Shown piece by piece: positions 33,901 through 45,900 of a DNA stretch of 64,000 nt. Position 1 is the stretch's first letter. Each line of letters starts with the position of its first letter. Source of the DNA: Nemertoderma westbladi (taxonomy: Eukaryota; Xenacoelomorpha; Nemertodermatida; Nemertodermatidae). Both the position numbers and the translations under genes were made by a program. The stretch lies in the NCBI GenBank assembly GCA_032718475.1, contig JAUCBJ010006359.1, forward strand, positions 25,571 through 89,570, read 5' to 3'. Under the pieces are notes generated by a model, which saw only the letters and a list, made by a program, of their open reading frames with translations, was not told the DNA's origin and did not search any database.

Positions 33901-36900
33901 TCCTCTCTACCGGAGGCAACCCGAAGCCACTTCTCTACCAGAGGCAACCCAAAGAGTGTACCGGAGGCAACCCAAAGACTTCTCTCTACCGGAGGCAACC
34001 TGAGAGTTCCTCTCTACCGGAGTCAACCTGAAGGCTCCTCTCTACCGGAGGCAACCCGAAGCCACTTCTCTACCAGAGGCAACCCAAAGAGTGTACCGGA
34101 GGCAACCCAAAGACTTCTCTCTACCGGAGGCAACCTGAGAGCTCCTCTCTACCGGAGTCAACCTGAAGGCTCCTCTCTACCGGAGGCAACCCGAAGCCAC
34201 TTCTCTACCAGAGGCAACCCAAAGAGTGTACCGGAGGCAACCCAAGACTTCTCTCTACCGGAGGCAACCTGAGGGCTCCTCTCTCCCGGAGTCAACCTGA
34301 AGGCTCCTCTCTACCAGAGGCCACCCGAAGGCTCCTCTCTACTAGAGGTAACCCGAAGGCTCCTCTCTACCGGACGTAACCTGAAGACTCCTCTCTACCA
34401 GAGGCAACCCGAAGGCTCCTCTCTACCGGAGGCAACCCGAAGGCTCCTCTCTACCGGAGGCAACCCGAAGACTCCTCTCTACCAGAGGCAACCCGAAGGC
34501 TCCTCTCTACCGGAGGCAACCCAAAGGCTCCTCTCTACCGGAGGCAACCCGAAGGCACCTCTCTACCAGAGGCAACCCAAAGACTGTACCGGAGGCAACC
34601 CAAAGACTTCTCTCTACCGGAGGCAACCTGAGGGCTCCTCTCTACCAGAGGCCACCCGAAGGCTCCTCTTTACCGGAAGCCTCACGAAGGTTCCTCTCTA
34701 CCCGAGGCAACCCAAAGACTCCTCTCTACCAGAGGCCACCCGAAGGCACCTTTCTATCGGAGGTAACCTGAAGGCTCCTCTCTACCGGGGGCAACCTGAA
34801 GGCTCCTCTCTACCGGGGGCAACCCAAAGGCTCCTCTCTACCGGGGGCAACCCGAAGGCTCCTCTCTACCGGAGGTAACCTGAAGGCTCCTCTCTACCGG
34901 GGGGGGGGGGGACCCGAAGGCTCCTCTCTACCGGGGGCAACCCGAAGTTTCCTCTCTACCTGAGGCAACCCGAAGGCTCCTCTCTACCTGAGGCAAGCCG
35001 AAGACTCCTCTCTACCGGAGGCAACCCGGAGGCTCCTCTCTACCGGAGGCAACCCGAAGGCTCCTCTCTACCGGAGGTGACCTGAAGGCTCCCCTCTACC
35101 GGAGGCTAAACGAAGGCTCCTCTCTACTCGAGGCAACCCGAAGGCTCCTCTCTACAAGAGGCAACCCGAAGACTCCTCTCTACCGGAGGCAACCCGAAGA
35201 CTCCACTATACCGGTGGTAACCAGAAGGCTCCGCTCTACCTGAGGCAACTCAAAGGCTCCTCTCTACCTGAGGCAACCCAAAGGCTCCTCTCTAGCGGAG
35301 GCAACCCGAAGGCTCCTCTCTACCGGAGGCAACCCGAAGGCTCCTCTCTACCTGAGGCAACCCGAAGGCTCCTCTCTACCTGAGGCAACCCAAAGGCTCC
35401 TCTCTACCTGAGGCAACCCGAAGGATCCTCTCTACCGGGGGCAACCCGAAGGCTCCTCTCTATTGAAGGCAATCTAAAGGTTCCTCTCTACCGGAGGCTA
35501 AACGAAGGCTCCTCTCTACTAGAGGCAACACGAAGGCTCCTCTCTACCTGAGGCAACCCGAAGGCTCCTCTCTACCTGAGGCAACCCGAAGGCTCCTCTC
35601 TACCTGAGGCAACCCAAAGGCTCCTCTCTACCGGGGGCAACACGAAGGCTCCTCTCTACCTGAGGCAACCCGAAGGCTCCTCTCTACCGGGGGCAACACG
35701 AAGGCTCCTCTCTACCTGAGGCAACCCGAAGGCTCCTCTCTACCTGAGGCAAACCGAAGGCTCCTCTCTACCTGAGGCAACCCGAAGGCTCCTCTCTACC
35801 TGAGGCAACCCAAAGGCTCCTCTCTACCGGAGGCAACCCGAAGGCTCCTCTCTACCTGAGGCAACCCGAAGGCTCCTCTCTACCTGAGGCAACACGAAGG
35901 CTCCTCTCTAGCTGAGGCAACCCGAAGGCTCCTCTCTACCTGAGGCAACCCAAAGGCTCCTCTCTACAGGGGGCAACACGAAGGCTCCTCTCTACCTGAG
36001 GCAACACGAAGTCTCCTCTCTAGCTGAGGCAACCCGAAGGCTCCTCTCTACCTGAGGCAACCCAAAGGCTCCTCTCTACAGGGGGCAACCCGAAGGCTCC
36101 TCTCTACCTGAGGCAACCCGAAGGCTCCTTTCTACCGGAGGCAACCCGAAGACTCCTCTCTACCTGAGGCAACCCGAAGGCTCCTCTCTACCGAAGGCAA
36201 CCCGAAGACTCCACTATACCAGTGGTAACCCGAAGGCTCCTCTCTACCAGAGGCAACCCAAAGGATCCTCTCTACCGGAGGCAACCCGAAGGCTCCTTAC
36301 TACCGGAGGCAACCCGAAGGCTCCTCTCTACCAGAGGCAAACCAAAGGCTCCTCTCTACCGGAGGCAACCCGAAGGCTCCTCTCTACCGGAGGTAACCCG
36401 AAGGCTCCTCTCTACCGGAGGCAACCCGAAGGCTCCTCTCTACCGGAGGTAACCCGAAGGCTCCTCTCTACCGGAGGCAACCCGAAGGCTCCTCTCTACC
36501 TGAGGCAACCCGAAGGCTCCTCTCTACCGGAGGCAACCCGAAGACTCCACTATACCAGTGGTAACCCGAAGGCTCCTCCCTATCGGAGGCAACCCGAAGG
36601 CTCCTCTCTACCGGAGGCAACCCGAAGGCTCCTCTCTAACAGAGGCACCCAAGGACTCCTCTCTACCGGAGGCAACCCGAAGGTTCCTCTCTACCGGAGG
36701 CAACCCGAAGACTCCACTATACCAGTGGTAACCCGAAGGCTCCTCTCTATCGGAGGCAACCCTAAGGTTCTTCTCTACCGGAGGCAACCTGAAGGCTCCT
36801 CTCTAACAGAGGCACCCAAGGACTCCTCTCTACCGGAGGCAACCCGAAGGCTCCTCTCCACCGGAGGCAACCCGAAGGCTCCTCTCTACCGGAGGCCACC

Positions 36901-38925
36901 CGAAGGCACCTCTCTACCAGAGGCAACCCAAAGACTGTACCGGAGGCAACCCAAAGACTTCTCTCTACCGGAGGCAACCTGAGGGCTCCTCTCTACCAGA
37001 GGCCACCCGAAGGCTCCTCTTTACCGGAAGCCTCACGAAGGTTCCTCTCTACCCGAGGCAACCCAAAGACTCCTCTCTACCAGAAGCCACCCGAAGGCAC
37101 CTCTCTATCGGAGGTAACCTGAAGGCTCCTCTCTACCGGGGGCAACCTGAAGGCTCCTCTCTACCGGGGGCAACCCAAAGGCTCCTCTCTACCGGGGGCA
37201 ACCCGAAGGCTCCTCTCTACCGGAGGTAACCTGAAGGCTCCTCTCTACCGGGGGGGGGGGACCCGAAGGCTCCTCTCTACCGGGGGCAACCCGAAGTTTC
37301 CTCTCTACCTGAGGTAACCCGAAGGCTCCTCTCTACCTGAGGCAAGCCGAAGACTCCTCTCTACCGGAGGCAACCCGGAGGCTCCTCTCTACCGGAGGCA
37401 ACCCGAAGGCTCCTCTCTACCGGAGGTGACCTGAAGGTTCCCCTCTACCGGAGGCTAAACGAAGGCTCCTCTCTACTCGAGGCAACCCGAAGGCTCCTCT
37501 CTACAAGAGGCAACCCGAAGACTCCTCTCTACCGGAGGCAACCCGAAGACTCCACTATACCGGTGGTAACCCGAAGGCTCCGCTCTACCTGAAGGCAACC
37601 TCAAAGGCTCCTCTCTACCGGAGGCAACCCGAAGGCTCCTCTCTAGCGGAGGCAACCCGAAGGACTCCTCTCTACCGGAGGCAACCCGAAGGCTCCTCTC
37701 TACCGTGAGGCAACCCGAAGACTCCTCTCTACCGGAGGCAACCCGAAGGCTCCTCTCTACCTGAGGCAACCCAGAGGCTCCTCTCTACCTGAGGCAACCC
37801 GAACGCTCCTCTCTACCGGAGGCAACCCGAACGCTCCACTATACCAGTGATAACCCGAAGGCTCCTCCATACCGGAGGCAACCCGAAGACTCCTCTCTAC
37901 CGGAGGCAACCCGAAGACTCCACTATACCGGTGGTAACCCGAAGGCTTCTCTCTATTGAAGGCAACCTAAAGACTCCTCTCTACCGGAGTCAACCGAAGG
38001 CTCCACTCTAACAGAGGCACCCAAGGACTCCTCTCTACCGGAGGCAACCCGAAGGCTCCTCTCTACCGGAGGCAACCTCGAAGGCTCCTCTCTACCGGAG
38101 GCAACCCGAAGGCTCCTCCCTACCGGTGGCAACCCAAAGGCTCCTCTCTATTGAAGGCAACCTAAAGACTTCTTTCTACCGGAGTCAACCGAAGGCTCCA
38201 CTCTAACAGAGGCGCCCAAGGACTCCTCTCCACCGGAGGCAACCCGAAGGCTCCTTTCTACCGGAGGCAACTCGAAGGCTCCTTTCTACCGGAGGCAACT
38301 CGAAGGCTCCTCTCTACCGGAGGCAACTCGAAGGCTCCTCTCCACCGGAGGCAACCCGAAGGCTCCTTTCTACCGGAGGCAACTCGAAGGCTCCTTTCTA
38401 CCGGAGGCAACTCGAAGGCTCCTCTCTACCGGAGGCAACCCAAAGGCTCCTCTCTACCAGAGGCAACCCGAAGACTCCACTATACCAGTGGTGACCCGAA
38501 GGCTCCTCTCTACCGGAGGCAACCCGAAGACTCAAATATACCAGTGGTAACCCGAAGGCTCCTCTCTATCGGAGGCAACCCGAAGGCTCTTCTCTACCGG
38601 AGGCAACCCAAAGGCTCCTCTCTAGCGGAGGCAACCCGAAGGCTCCTCTCTACCAGAGGCAACCCGAAGACTCCACTATACCAGTGGTGACCCGAAGGCT
38701 CCTCTCTACCGGAGGCAACCCGAAGACTCAAATATACCAGTGGTAACCCGAAGGCTCCTCTCTATCGGAGGCAACCCGAAGGCTCTCTCTACCGGAGGCA
38801 ACCTGAAGGCTCCTCTCTACCAGAGGCAACCCGAAGACTCCACTATACCAGTGGTACCCAAGGACTCCTCTCTACCGGAGGCAACCCGAAGACTCCAATA
38901 TACCAGTGGTAACCCGAAGCCTCCT
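30938..38925. repeat. 23-bp and 28-bp related satellite array (8 kb)
   Basis: From 30938 to about 33500 the array is mainly a 23-bp monomer (ACCGGAGGCAACCCAAAGAG plus TGT), punctuated by 28-bp monomers (CTCTACCAGAGGCAACCCAA plus AGACTTCT). After about 33850 it is almost wholly the 28-bp form (CTCTACCGGAGGCAACCCGA plus AGGCTCCT). The shared GAGGCAACCC core shows common origin. Both strands are open in most frames because of the repeat, so the many 60-840-codon frames here are not genes. Larger duplications are visible (225-bp and 2,351-bp offsets). The array ends exactly where the left LTR of the BEL/Pao element begins. Confidence 0.95.
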
Positions 38926-39251
38926 TAGGAATGTGAAGGTCTACTGTGGGTTTTCCTGAATCAAGACAGTACAGTCCCTATGATGTAATTTTGGGCTTAC
39001 AGCGTGTCACTACGTCTACCTTTTGATCTTTTGGTCTTATACTTAGGTAGCAAGGATCGAACGCTGTCTAACCTTTCAGGCGATGGGCGAATAACTCTAG
39101 ATGGTATTGCGGGTTGTCTCTCGTCTACATTCCCGTGATGTTCCCGTTCATTGCTGCGGCCCGATCTCTAGCCGGCCATCCTGTCCCTGAGTTTGTTCAC
39201 CGTAGTGAATCCATAGTAAAACAGATAGAAAAGCTGAGAGAATATTCTGAC

Positions 39252-39257
39252 TTTATT
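39252..39257 (-). terminator. LTR polyadenylation signal AATAAA (3' LTR)
   Basis: The copy of the hexamer expected to end the retrotransposon transcript, in the sense-strand context GTAATAAAGTC. It lies 130 bases after the TATA box at 39385-39394. Confidence 0.5.
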
Positions 39258-39590
39258 ACAGAAGATACAATTATAATACAATGTAATCTGAGAATAAACT
39301 AAGCACGACAGAATATTGATAAGATAATCTGAGAAAGATTGAGATATAAGATATAGTGTGTAGATAACTAATGAACAAATCGCACCTTTATATACTAAAT
39401 TTGTGCCGCAATCAATCGAGAAAATTCTCGATTGTTCTATGGGTTCTAACAAGGTTTTAAAGATAGCTATTGGTCCAGCTAATATATAACTTGCACGACA
39501 TTGGTTACAATCAAATAACTACAGCCTCATTGGTACAGACAAATGCAATTAATTTGTAGCGGTTAATTTAAACGAGTTGAAATTCTGTAC

Positions 39591-39677
39591 AAAAAATAAT
39601 TCGCACTTACTAGGATTCGAACTCGATACCTACTACACATATAATTTCCAACGCTCTACCAACTGAGCTACTGAACC
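39591..39677 (-). other. tRNA-like segment in the 3' LTR
   Basis: Copy of the tRNA-like segment of the other LTR: A box at 39659-39670, B box at 39612-39624, T run at 39591-39596 on the sense strand. Identical apart from the LTR mismatch just outside it at 39686. Confidence 0.6.
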
Positions 39678-40019
39678 ACTTGACCAATAGATGTACAAAT
39701 GATAGAACCAATACGAATGAGAACTCAAAGCAATCTTTACAAAGTTAATCCGAATAAAATAAAATTTTGAAAATCCACGGCATTTAGGGAATATAATTCT
39801 ATACCGCTCCATGAAAACAGGATATTATCGTGCATAAAATATACGGTTTTCACCAATAATCAATTAAACTATAGAATACTTAGGGCGTACTTACATATTT
39901 ACAATTAAATTTCAAATAATACTTCCTTTCTACGTAATGATTCGATACAAAAATAATTACAAATTCAAACTTTACGTATTTAAGGCTTTACTAAGTAAGT
40001 ACAATATAAATCTAAATTA

Positions 40020-40590
40020 AATTCACCAATATAAATCTATTGCATCTCAATATTGCATAAATTCAAACAATTACAAATACAAATAAATGAAAACAATAAG
40101 AAAGGCTCGCGAGTCTTCCATCTACTATTGCATCTCAAATATTGCATAAATTCAAGTAATTACAAATACTTTCGTACCTAAATGTAGATTGCATAAGTTT
40201 GGAATAATTACAAATATGAGTCTTTCTGAGCACAAAATTTTCTATCTATAAAACTTTCTATTTCACTGTAAATACAAATACTGCTTATAAAATATAAATT
40301 GCATAATATTCGGAACAGTATAAATTGCATAAGTTCGGAATAATTACAAATATAAAATATAAATTCTTACAAATATAAGTCTTACTAAATATAGATATAA
40401 ACTGCATAAGTTTAGAATAATATAAACTCCTTTGCATCTTCAAATATGAAACATAAATCTTTCAAATATAAGTTCCTTCTAAATATAAACTCTCTAAATT
40501 TCATAAATTCGGAACAATACAAATTGCATAAGTTCGGAATAAGCACAAATTTTCTAAATATAAAACATATAATTCAAAATAAATCACAAA
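40020..40590 (-). repeat. Degenerate AT-rich repeats in the 3' region of the BEL/Pao element
   Basis: Plus-strand phrases of the type AAATTGCATAAGTTCGGAAT followed by AATTACAAATATAA recur about seven times with insertions (for example near 40055, 40142, 40189, 40294, 40325, 40400 and 40525). This is a degenerate tandem array before the 3' LTR. Non-coding. Confidence 0.65.
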
Positions 40591-40636
40591 TCATAAGAAA
40601 GGCTCACGAGTCTTACGTCCACCCTTGCCCTCCCTT

Positions 40637-42109
40637 TTATCGCTTAGTGGATCGAGCCCTGCCGCGTCCTCGAAAACTGCGCACAGGTGACTTTGCTCGC
40701 GATATGGGACTAATGGGGCGAGTCACTGGTTTACTTGGGACGTTGAGAGACGGTGCGACTATTTCCTCGCAAATTCGTCTATTTTGCATCCCAAAACCTC
40801 GACCAATTCCTCGTGACCGATCAGTCGTCACTACAGTTGGTAGAACGTCTGGGAACGCGCGAAAGGCGGACGACGCAGACCCAAGAGTAGCTTGCGCCCC
40901 CTGTTGATCAGCTGGTGTGTGTCCCGATCCTCCTACTGGTTCTCTTGGAAGCGATACCGTATCCCGAGTAACTCGAATAGTCGGCTCAACTCCCTTGCGT
41001 TCTTCTACATTAATAATTTTCTTCAATTGTTGGCCCACTTTCTGGACCCGTATGATCCTACCCTGTCCGTCCTCCCGAGGGTGACGTGCAGACGGCGCAA
41101 CCGGAGTGGCTGGTATATTTGTCGCCTCTAGGACCTCTTCTTCCTCGAATACGCTCGCTCGTATACGTTTGTGGTAAAACGCGGCTCGGTACGCCCATGC
41201 GACGGTTAACCAAGCTCCCTTGTTCCGCTTTTCAGTTCGGAAACGATCGAATTCACCATACGTAATCCGATTAACGACTTTCTGAAAATTCCACGTGTTT
41301 TTGTTATCCGGGTGAATCTGTAGTAGATACTCGCGCACCACTCGGAATCCGCTGTCGTGGGGCAAAATATCGACAACCTCGATAAGTTCGTCATATTGGG
41401 GCATAGCGGAGATATATCCTTCCGACATCATCGTCTGGGGATTTACCGCCCAAAATCCGAGATGCGCTCTCATCGGAAACCGTCTTCTCTGTGCCGATAC
41501 ATGTTCGTCGGCTAAATCTTCCCACTCATCAAATAACTTCCTCACGAGTTTTACAGATTCGTGTTCATAAGGTATGTCCCTTAGTTGGCATTCAGATGCT
41601 CGATGTCCCTTTATATTGCAATAAGTACATTGAGCCACAAATCTCCAGCAAGTATAAAAGGTATGAGACCCTTGATCCCCACACCATCCACAGATTAGCT
41701 GAGTCGTAGTAATGTGCTTTCCACTGCACTTTGCCATATGATGTCCAGCGACGCCACATTTACTACACATCGTATTGGCAGGGTACCACACTCGTTCGTA
41801 TATAAGATCTCCAATCGGTCGAGCGCTTCCTCCCATACTATAATCGTAATCATCTGGGTCTATGGGTTGGTAGGTTTCTGAAGGTTGTATACAAACTATA
41901 GCATCTGTTGCTTCAAGTTGTCGGATCTCCGTCTGAGATTTCTTCGGGAGGTTCCTTTCTATCTCAAGAAGTTCCTCTAAAGGATCGTCGGCGATCGTAG
42001 TAGTTACTTCGAATTCATCACCAAGGTGACCGATAGGCGCGCGCGTCTGCCGTGATTCTTCCGTAATCTCCACGATACGTTCTCCTTCATAGGGTAACAA
42101 TGTAAACAT
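40637..42109 (-). CDS. Second BEL/Pao ORF: triple zinc-knuckle basic protein in the env position
   Basis: Open frame of at least 490 codons from an in-frame ATG at 42109. The frame is open without ATG back to a TGA near 42307. It holds three zinc knuckles in a row: CSKCGVAGHHMAKC (CX2CX4HX4C), CGWCGDQGSHTFYTC (CX2CX5HX4C) and CTYCNIKGHRASEC (CX2CX4HX4C). A mixed alpha/beta region with FDEWEDLADEH and VNRITYGEFDRFR follows, then a disordered tail ending RGRGRARSTKR. No signal peptide or membrane segment is present, so it is not an envelope. Nucleic-acid binding is likely from the knuckles and basic tail. It may be expressed from its ATG, by a -1 shift from the overlapping frame 42004-42339, or from a spliced mRNA. 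I do not recognise a named family for the full protein. Confidence 0.75.
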   Translation of the reverse strand: MFTLLPYEGERIVEITEESRQTRAPIGHLGDEFEVTTTIADDPLEELLEIERNLPKKSQTEIRQLEATDAIVCIQPSETYQPIDPDDYDYSMGGSARPIGDLIYERVWYPANTMCSKCGVAGHHMAKCSGKHITTTQLICGWCGDQGSHTFYTCWRFVAQCTYCNIKGHRASECQLRDIPYEHESVKLVRKLFDEWEDLADEHVSAQRRRFPMRAHLGFWAVNPQTMMSEGYISAMPQYDELIEVVDILPHDSGFRVVREYLLQIHPDNKNTWNFQKVVNRITYGEFDRFRTEKRNKGAWLTVAWAYRAAFYHKRIRASVFEEEEVLEATNIPATPVAPSARHPREDGQGRIIRVQKVGQQLKKIINVEERKGVEPTIRVTRDTVSLPREPVGGSGHTPADQQGAQATLGSASSAFRAFPDVLPTVVTTDRSRGIGRGFGMQNRRICEEIVAPSLNVPSKPVTRPISPISRAKSPVRSFRGRGRARSTKR

Positions 42110-42339
42110 AGATGGTCTTTTGATAAGAGATCCCGCACAGCGAAGATACACGTCTCGAAATATGCTAAATCCTGCTCGAGTAAAGGCATTGCTGTCTTTG
42201 CGAGCTTCGCTGTACTTTCTGATAATTCCTTTATACCAAATATAGTGTAGTCTTTTGCTCCAAATCGTTCGAATGAAGCTGCCGCTTCCTCTTGGATATC
42301 ATATCCCCATCTCGGCTCTCCTTGTATCCCTTTCTCCAT
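42004..42339 (-). CDS. Short ORF overlapping the start of the second BEL/Pao ORF
   Basis: 111 codons from ATG 42337-42339. The N-terminal 75 or so residues look protein-like: an amphipathic helix region EEAAASFERFGAKDY and LSESTAKLAKTAMPLLEQDL. The last part after LLSKD is less natural. The zinc-knuckle frame is offset by -1 relative to this one and overlaps it along most of its length. The real product may therefore begin here and shift frame around 42100-42130. No textbook slippery heptamer was found there. Alternatively this is a short upstream ORF. Confidence 0.45.
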   Translation of the reverse strand: MEKGIQGEPRWGYDIQEEAAASFERFGAKDYTIFGIKELSESTAKLAKTAMPLLEQDLAYFETCIFAVRDLLSKDHLCLHCYPMKENVSWRLRKNHGRRARLSVTLVMNSK

Positions 42340-42999
42340 AATTAGGGTGTAGTTACATAATCATTACTACTAGAGGGAATACAACAGAGTTTGTGGTTAG
42401 TTGTGAGGAGACGTGAGAGTTTCGTCTGCCTTTTGGGCTTCGACAACGCTCTAACCTCCTACCCATAGCCTAAGATCTAAGGTTTCTTTAATGACACGCT
42501 GCTTCTTATCTAAAATTTTTGCCGAAATAAAAACGAATTTGGGCTAAACTGGCCGTGAGTCTAAAATACTCACTTTTTGATCCCAAACTATTATCAGAAA
42601 ATAAGCAGTCAAGAATTAGTAATAAATATAGGGGAGTCTATTTTGACGTAACTTATTGAAACAAGACCGTGTAAAATTTAATTAAAAATTTTAAGAAAGG
42701 CTCGCAAGTCTTCCTCTCTTATTTCTCTAATTTTAAGTTCCACCCGACTGTACCCTGAAATCTATTCACTGGAGAAAATTTTAAAAAATTTTTCAAATCC
42801 AAATGGATTGTCTAAAATTTCAAAAATGTCTCAATATTGTGAGTTCCAAGTAGAATTCCATTTCTTATACCTACAAATCCCGCTCCTATGTGACACATAA
42901 GGGTACTACCCTCAATGTTCACATATAAAGACAATGGAATTCTACCGCTGTCTTTACTACAGTGTACAGGTACGTGGAAATCTATTTGTAAACTCCTAA
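42340..42999 (-). other. Intergenic spacer between Gag-Pol and the second ORF
   Basis: About 660 bp without a sense open frame, containing one copy of the dispersed motif (42698-42712). It could carry a subgenomic promoter or splice acceptor for the second ORF, but no such signal is evident. Confidence 0.4.
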
Positions 43000-45900
43000 T
43001 TATTTACTAATACTAGTTGGAGATTTGTAGTCTCCAGACTCATTACGAGTCTCTTCAAGAAGTACGAGACGTTGAGTCGGTCTGTCTACTGTACGACCGT
43101 CAATTGTCCGTACCGTCACAGTTCTTGTCACTCCATCCATAGATGGATGTGTGGCTAAAATGACACCTGTTATCCAGAAGCGTCTTTTTAGATTCACTTC
43201 TGCTAACAGCACGTGATCTCCCGGCTTTAATGCGCGGGTGTTATTGTACCAGTTTGTTCTGGCAGAAATAGAGGGCAAATAATGGTTTTGCCATATTTCC
43301 CAGAATTTGTTAGCCAGTAGTTGCGTGATTTTCCACGCTTTTCTACCGTAACTGTCGCTTTCTATTGGAATAGAAATAGGTGTCAAAGTTGTCGGTGCCT
43401 GCATAAGCAGGTGTGCCGGTGTCAAAGCAAACTGAGATTGTTTGTCATCGGGTACTAATACTATTGGTCTAGTATTTAGTATTGCCTCGATTTCAACAAA
43501 CAATGTTGTCAGTTGGTCGTCTGTCAGTATGTGGTTTACTGGAATGACCTTTGCCATTGCCGTCTTTATAGATCTAATCAATCTCTCCCAGACTCCGCCT
43601 CTCCAAGGACTATCTGGAGGATTGAACTTCCAAACAATCTTGTGAGGTTGTAGTTCGTTCGAGATTTGATCATGATCTAATTTCTTAAAGGCTCTAGCAA
43701 TCTCATTCCGAGCACCAACAAAGTTTGTCCCTTGGTCTGAGTACAAGCATTTTACTAGTCCGCGTCTAGCGATAAATCGCCGCAGTGCTAGTATAAACGC
43801 GTTGGTGGAAAGATCCATCACACGTTCAATATGAACTGCCCTACTGGACATACATGTGAAAATCAGTCCCCAGCGTTTTACTAGTATACGTCCACGTTTC
43901 GTATGTATGGGACCAAAGCAATCAATACCAGTCTCTGTAAAAGGTGGTCTGAATGCTTGAAGTCGTGCTTGTGGTAGTTCACTCATTTCTTGGGTACCTA
44001 TTCTAGAATGTACCTTTTTACAAATAATACACGTACGTGTCACTGAACTTAATGCTTTACTGGGTCTAATTAATACAAATCTAGTACGTAAGTAGGAAAG
44101 ACAGTGGTGTCTTCCAGCGTGTTTCAGATGTAAATGTGCGTCCAGTATCATTGCACGTTGTAGTTCGTGGTGTTGCGGTATTATTATTGGGTACCTAAAG
44201 TTTGTGTTAAAGTCAATGTTTTGAAGCCGAGATTTATGACAAAGTAAGCCATTATAAATTATCGGACTCCAACTCAGTATTGGTGACGACTTGATTGGTT
44301 GACCTTGATTTATGGATGTGAATTCGCGCGCGAAATATCGCAGTTGATAATGGCGAATTAATATAATTTCACACCTGTCAATCTCAGCTAATGTAAGTCG
44401 ACGTGTAAAGTCATGTTTGCCTTTAACGTATTGTACGAAACGTACAATCCACGCTAATTTTCGGCAAGCGTTTGTCCAAGAATCTGTTAAGTTTACAATA
44501 CGGTCGACATAAGTATTTGTGACGTCATCAGGTAAGTCAATGGAGAACTTGGAAGGTTTTGATTTACTAGAAGGGCCCACGGGTCCGCCGGTAGGTATTC
44601 CCTTGTTGACTGTTGATCCGTCCGGGTCTACAAGTAATTTGTCCTTCTTTGTCTTCTTACCTTGATTGTCGGTACTTTGTAAGTCGATCGTTAATGGTGG
44701 TTTGAACTCTATGGGGTCAGCAGGTTTTGGTAAGCTTAATTTTCTGCCGACATTAATCCCAGGTTTCACCATAGGTTGTAAGTTCGGTATGTCTCTTGAG
44801 CGCAGAGTAACACCTGTATTTACATTAGCGTAGGTACTACCCACATCTGTAATACATGAGGTTTCACCGTGCTTATGGTTGCTCAAGTGTGTCAAAATTG
44901 GTAGTTTGTCAATAGAAGGCCGCTCCAATAGGGAAACTGCGGCTTCACTATTTGTCAGTACGTTACTAGTGTTTAGTCGACTGTCTAGTAATGTGTCTGG
45001 CGATACGTCTGGTAACGTATCTGGTAGTTTGTCAATAGAAGGCCGCTCCAATAGGGAAACTGCGGCTTCACTATTTGTCAGTACGTTACTAGTGTCTGGT
45101 AGAACATTTTGTGATATGTCTGGCAAGATGTCTGGTTGGCTGTCTAGTAACATGTCTGGTTGACCGTCTGGCGATATGTCTGGTGTAGAAAGGCTCGCAA
45201 GTCTTCCTCTCTTGACCTTTGAAGTTATATCCTTCCATTTTGCCTTCGGTTTCTTCTTGAGTTTTGCCGCCGTTGTCTTTTTCTTTGTCTTCCCCTTTTT
45301 TGGTTTCTTGATTTCGGCGTCCTTTGGGATAGTGTTGGATTTGTTGTCGTATAACGGAGGCCAATCTTGTGTCGATTTCTGCAAGAACTGGGGTCCGTGT
45401 TGCCAAAATTCTTTGTTCTCTGGTTTACAGAATTCCTCAGGCATCATTCCTCGCGACGCAATATCAGCTGGGTTTTGTGGTCCGGGACAATGTCGCCAAT
45501 CTTCTTTTATCGAACGGTCTAGAATTTCCGCGCGACGGTTAGCTACGAATGTCTTGAATTCGAGTGTGTCGTTGTTTATGTAAAATAAAACCAACGTCGC
45601 GTCAGTCCAATAAAATATCTGTAAACTCGACTGTAGTTCTGTCTGTATGAGGTTCACGATGGTGGTTGACAGGGTTGCGGCTTGTAGCTCGGCTCGTGGT
45701 GTCGTCATATACTTAGTAGGCATGGTCTTAGCCTTAGAAGTAATGAGCGAAACATCGAACTCGTCTGATTCTACTTGTCTGCGCAAATACGCTGCCACAC
45801 CAAAACCGTTGTCACTGGCGTCAGAAAAACAGTGTAGTTCCAAGTTGTCAGGAAATGTACTTTGTAATGGAAAGTAAACCCTGGGTATGGAATAATCCTC

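Larger units (their letters stand above)
38926..39803 (-). repeat. Left LTR (3' LTR of the BEL/Pao element)
   Basis: Direct repeat of 53470-54347. Plus-strand ends are TAGGAATGTGAAGG and GGAATATAATTCTATA. The only difference I found is A at 39686 against G at 54230. It directly abuts the 23/28-bp satellite. Short open frames inside (39114-39302, 39168-39452) occur identically in the other LTR and are not treated as genes. Confidence 0.93.

Noticed and set aside
39114-39452. Small ORFs of 62 and 94 codons in the LTR, also at 53658-53996
   Set aside because: They are identical only because the LTRs are duplicates. No motif, no coding context, and they overlap the promoter and polyadenylation region.
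40446-41131. Forward ORFs of 153 and 79 codons opposite the second BEL/Pao ORF
   Set aside because: They are antisense shadows of the zinc-knuckle frame with no domain of their own. The same applies to forward frames opposite Gag-Pol (for example 48126-48449 and 50487-50960).
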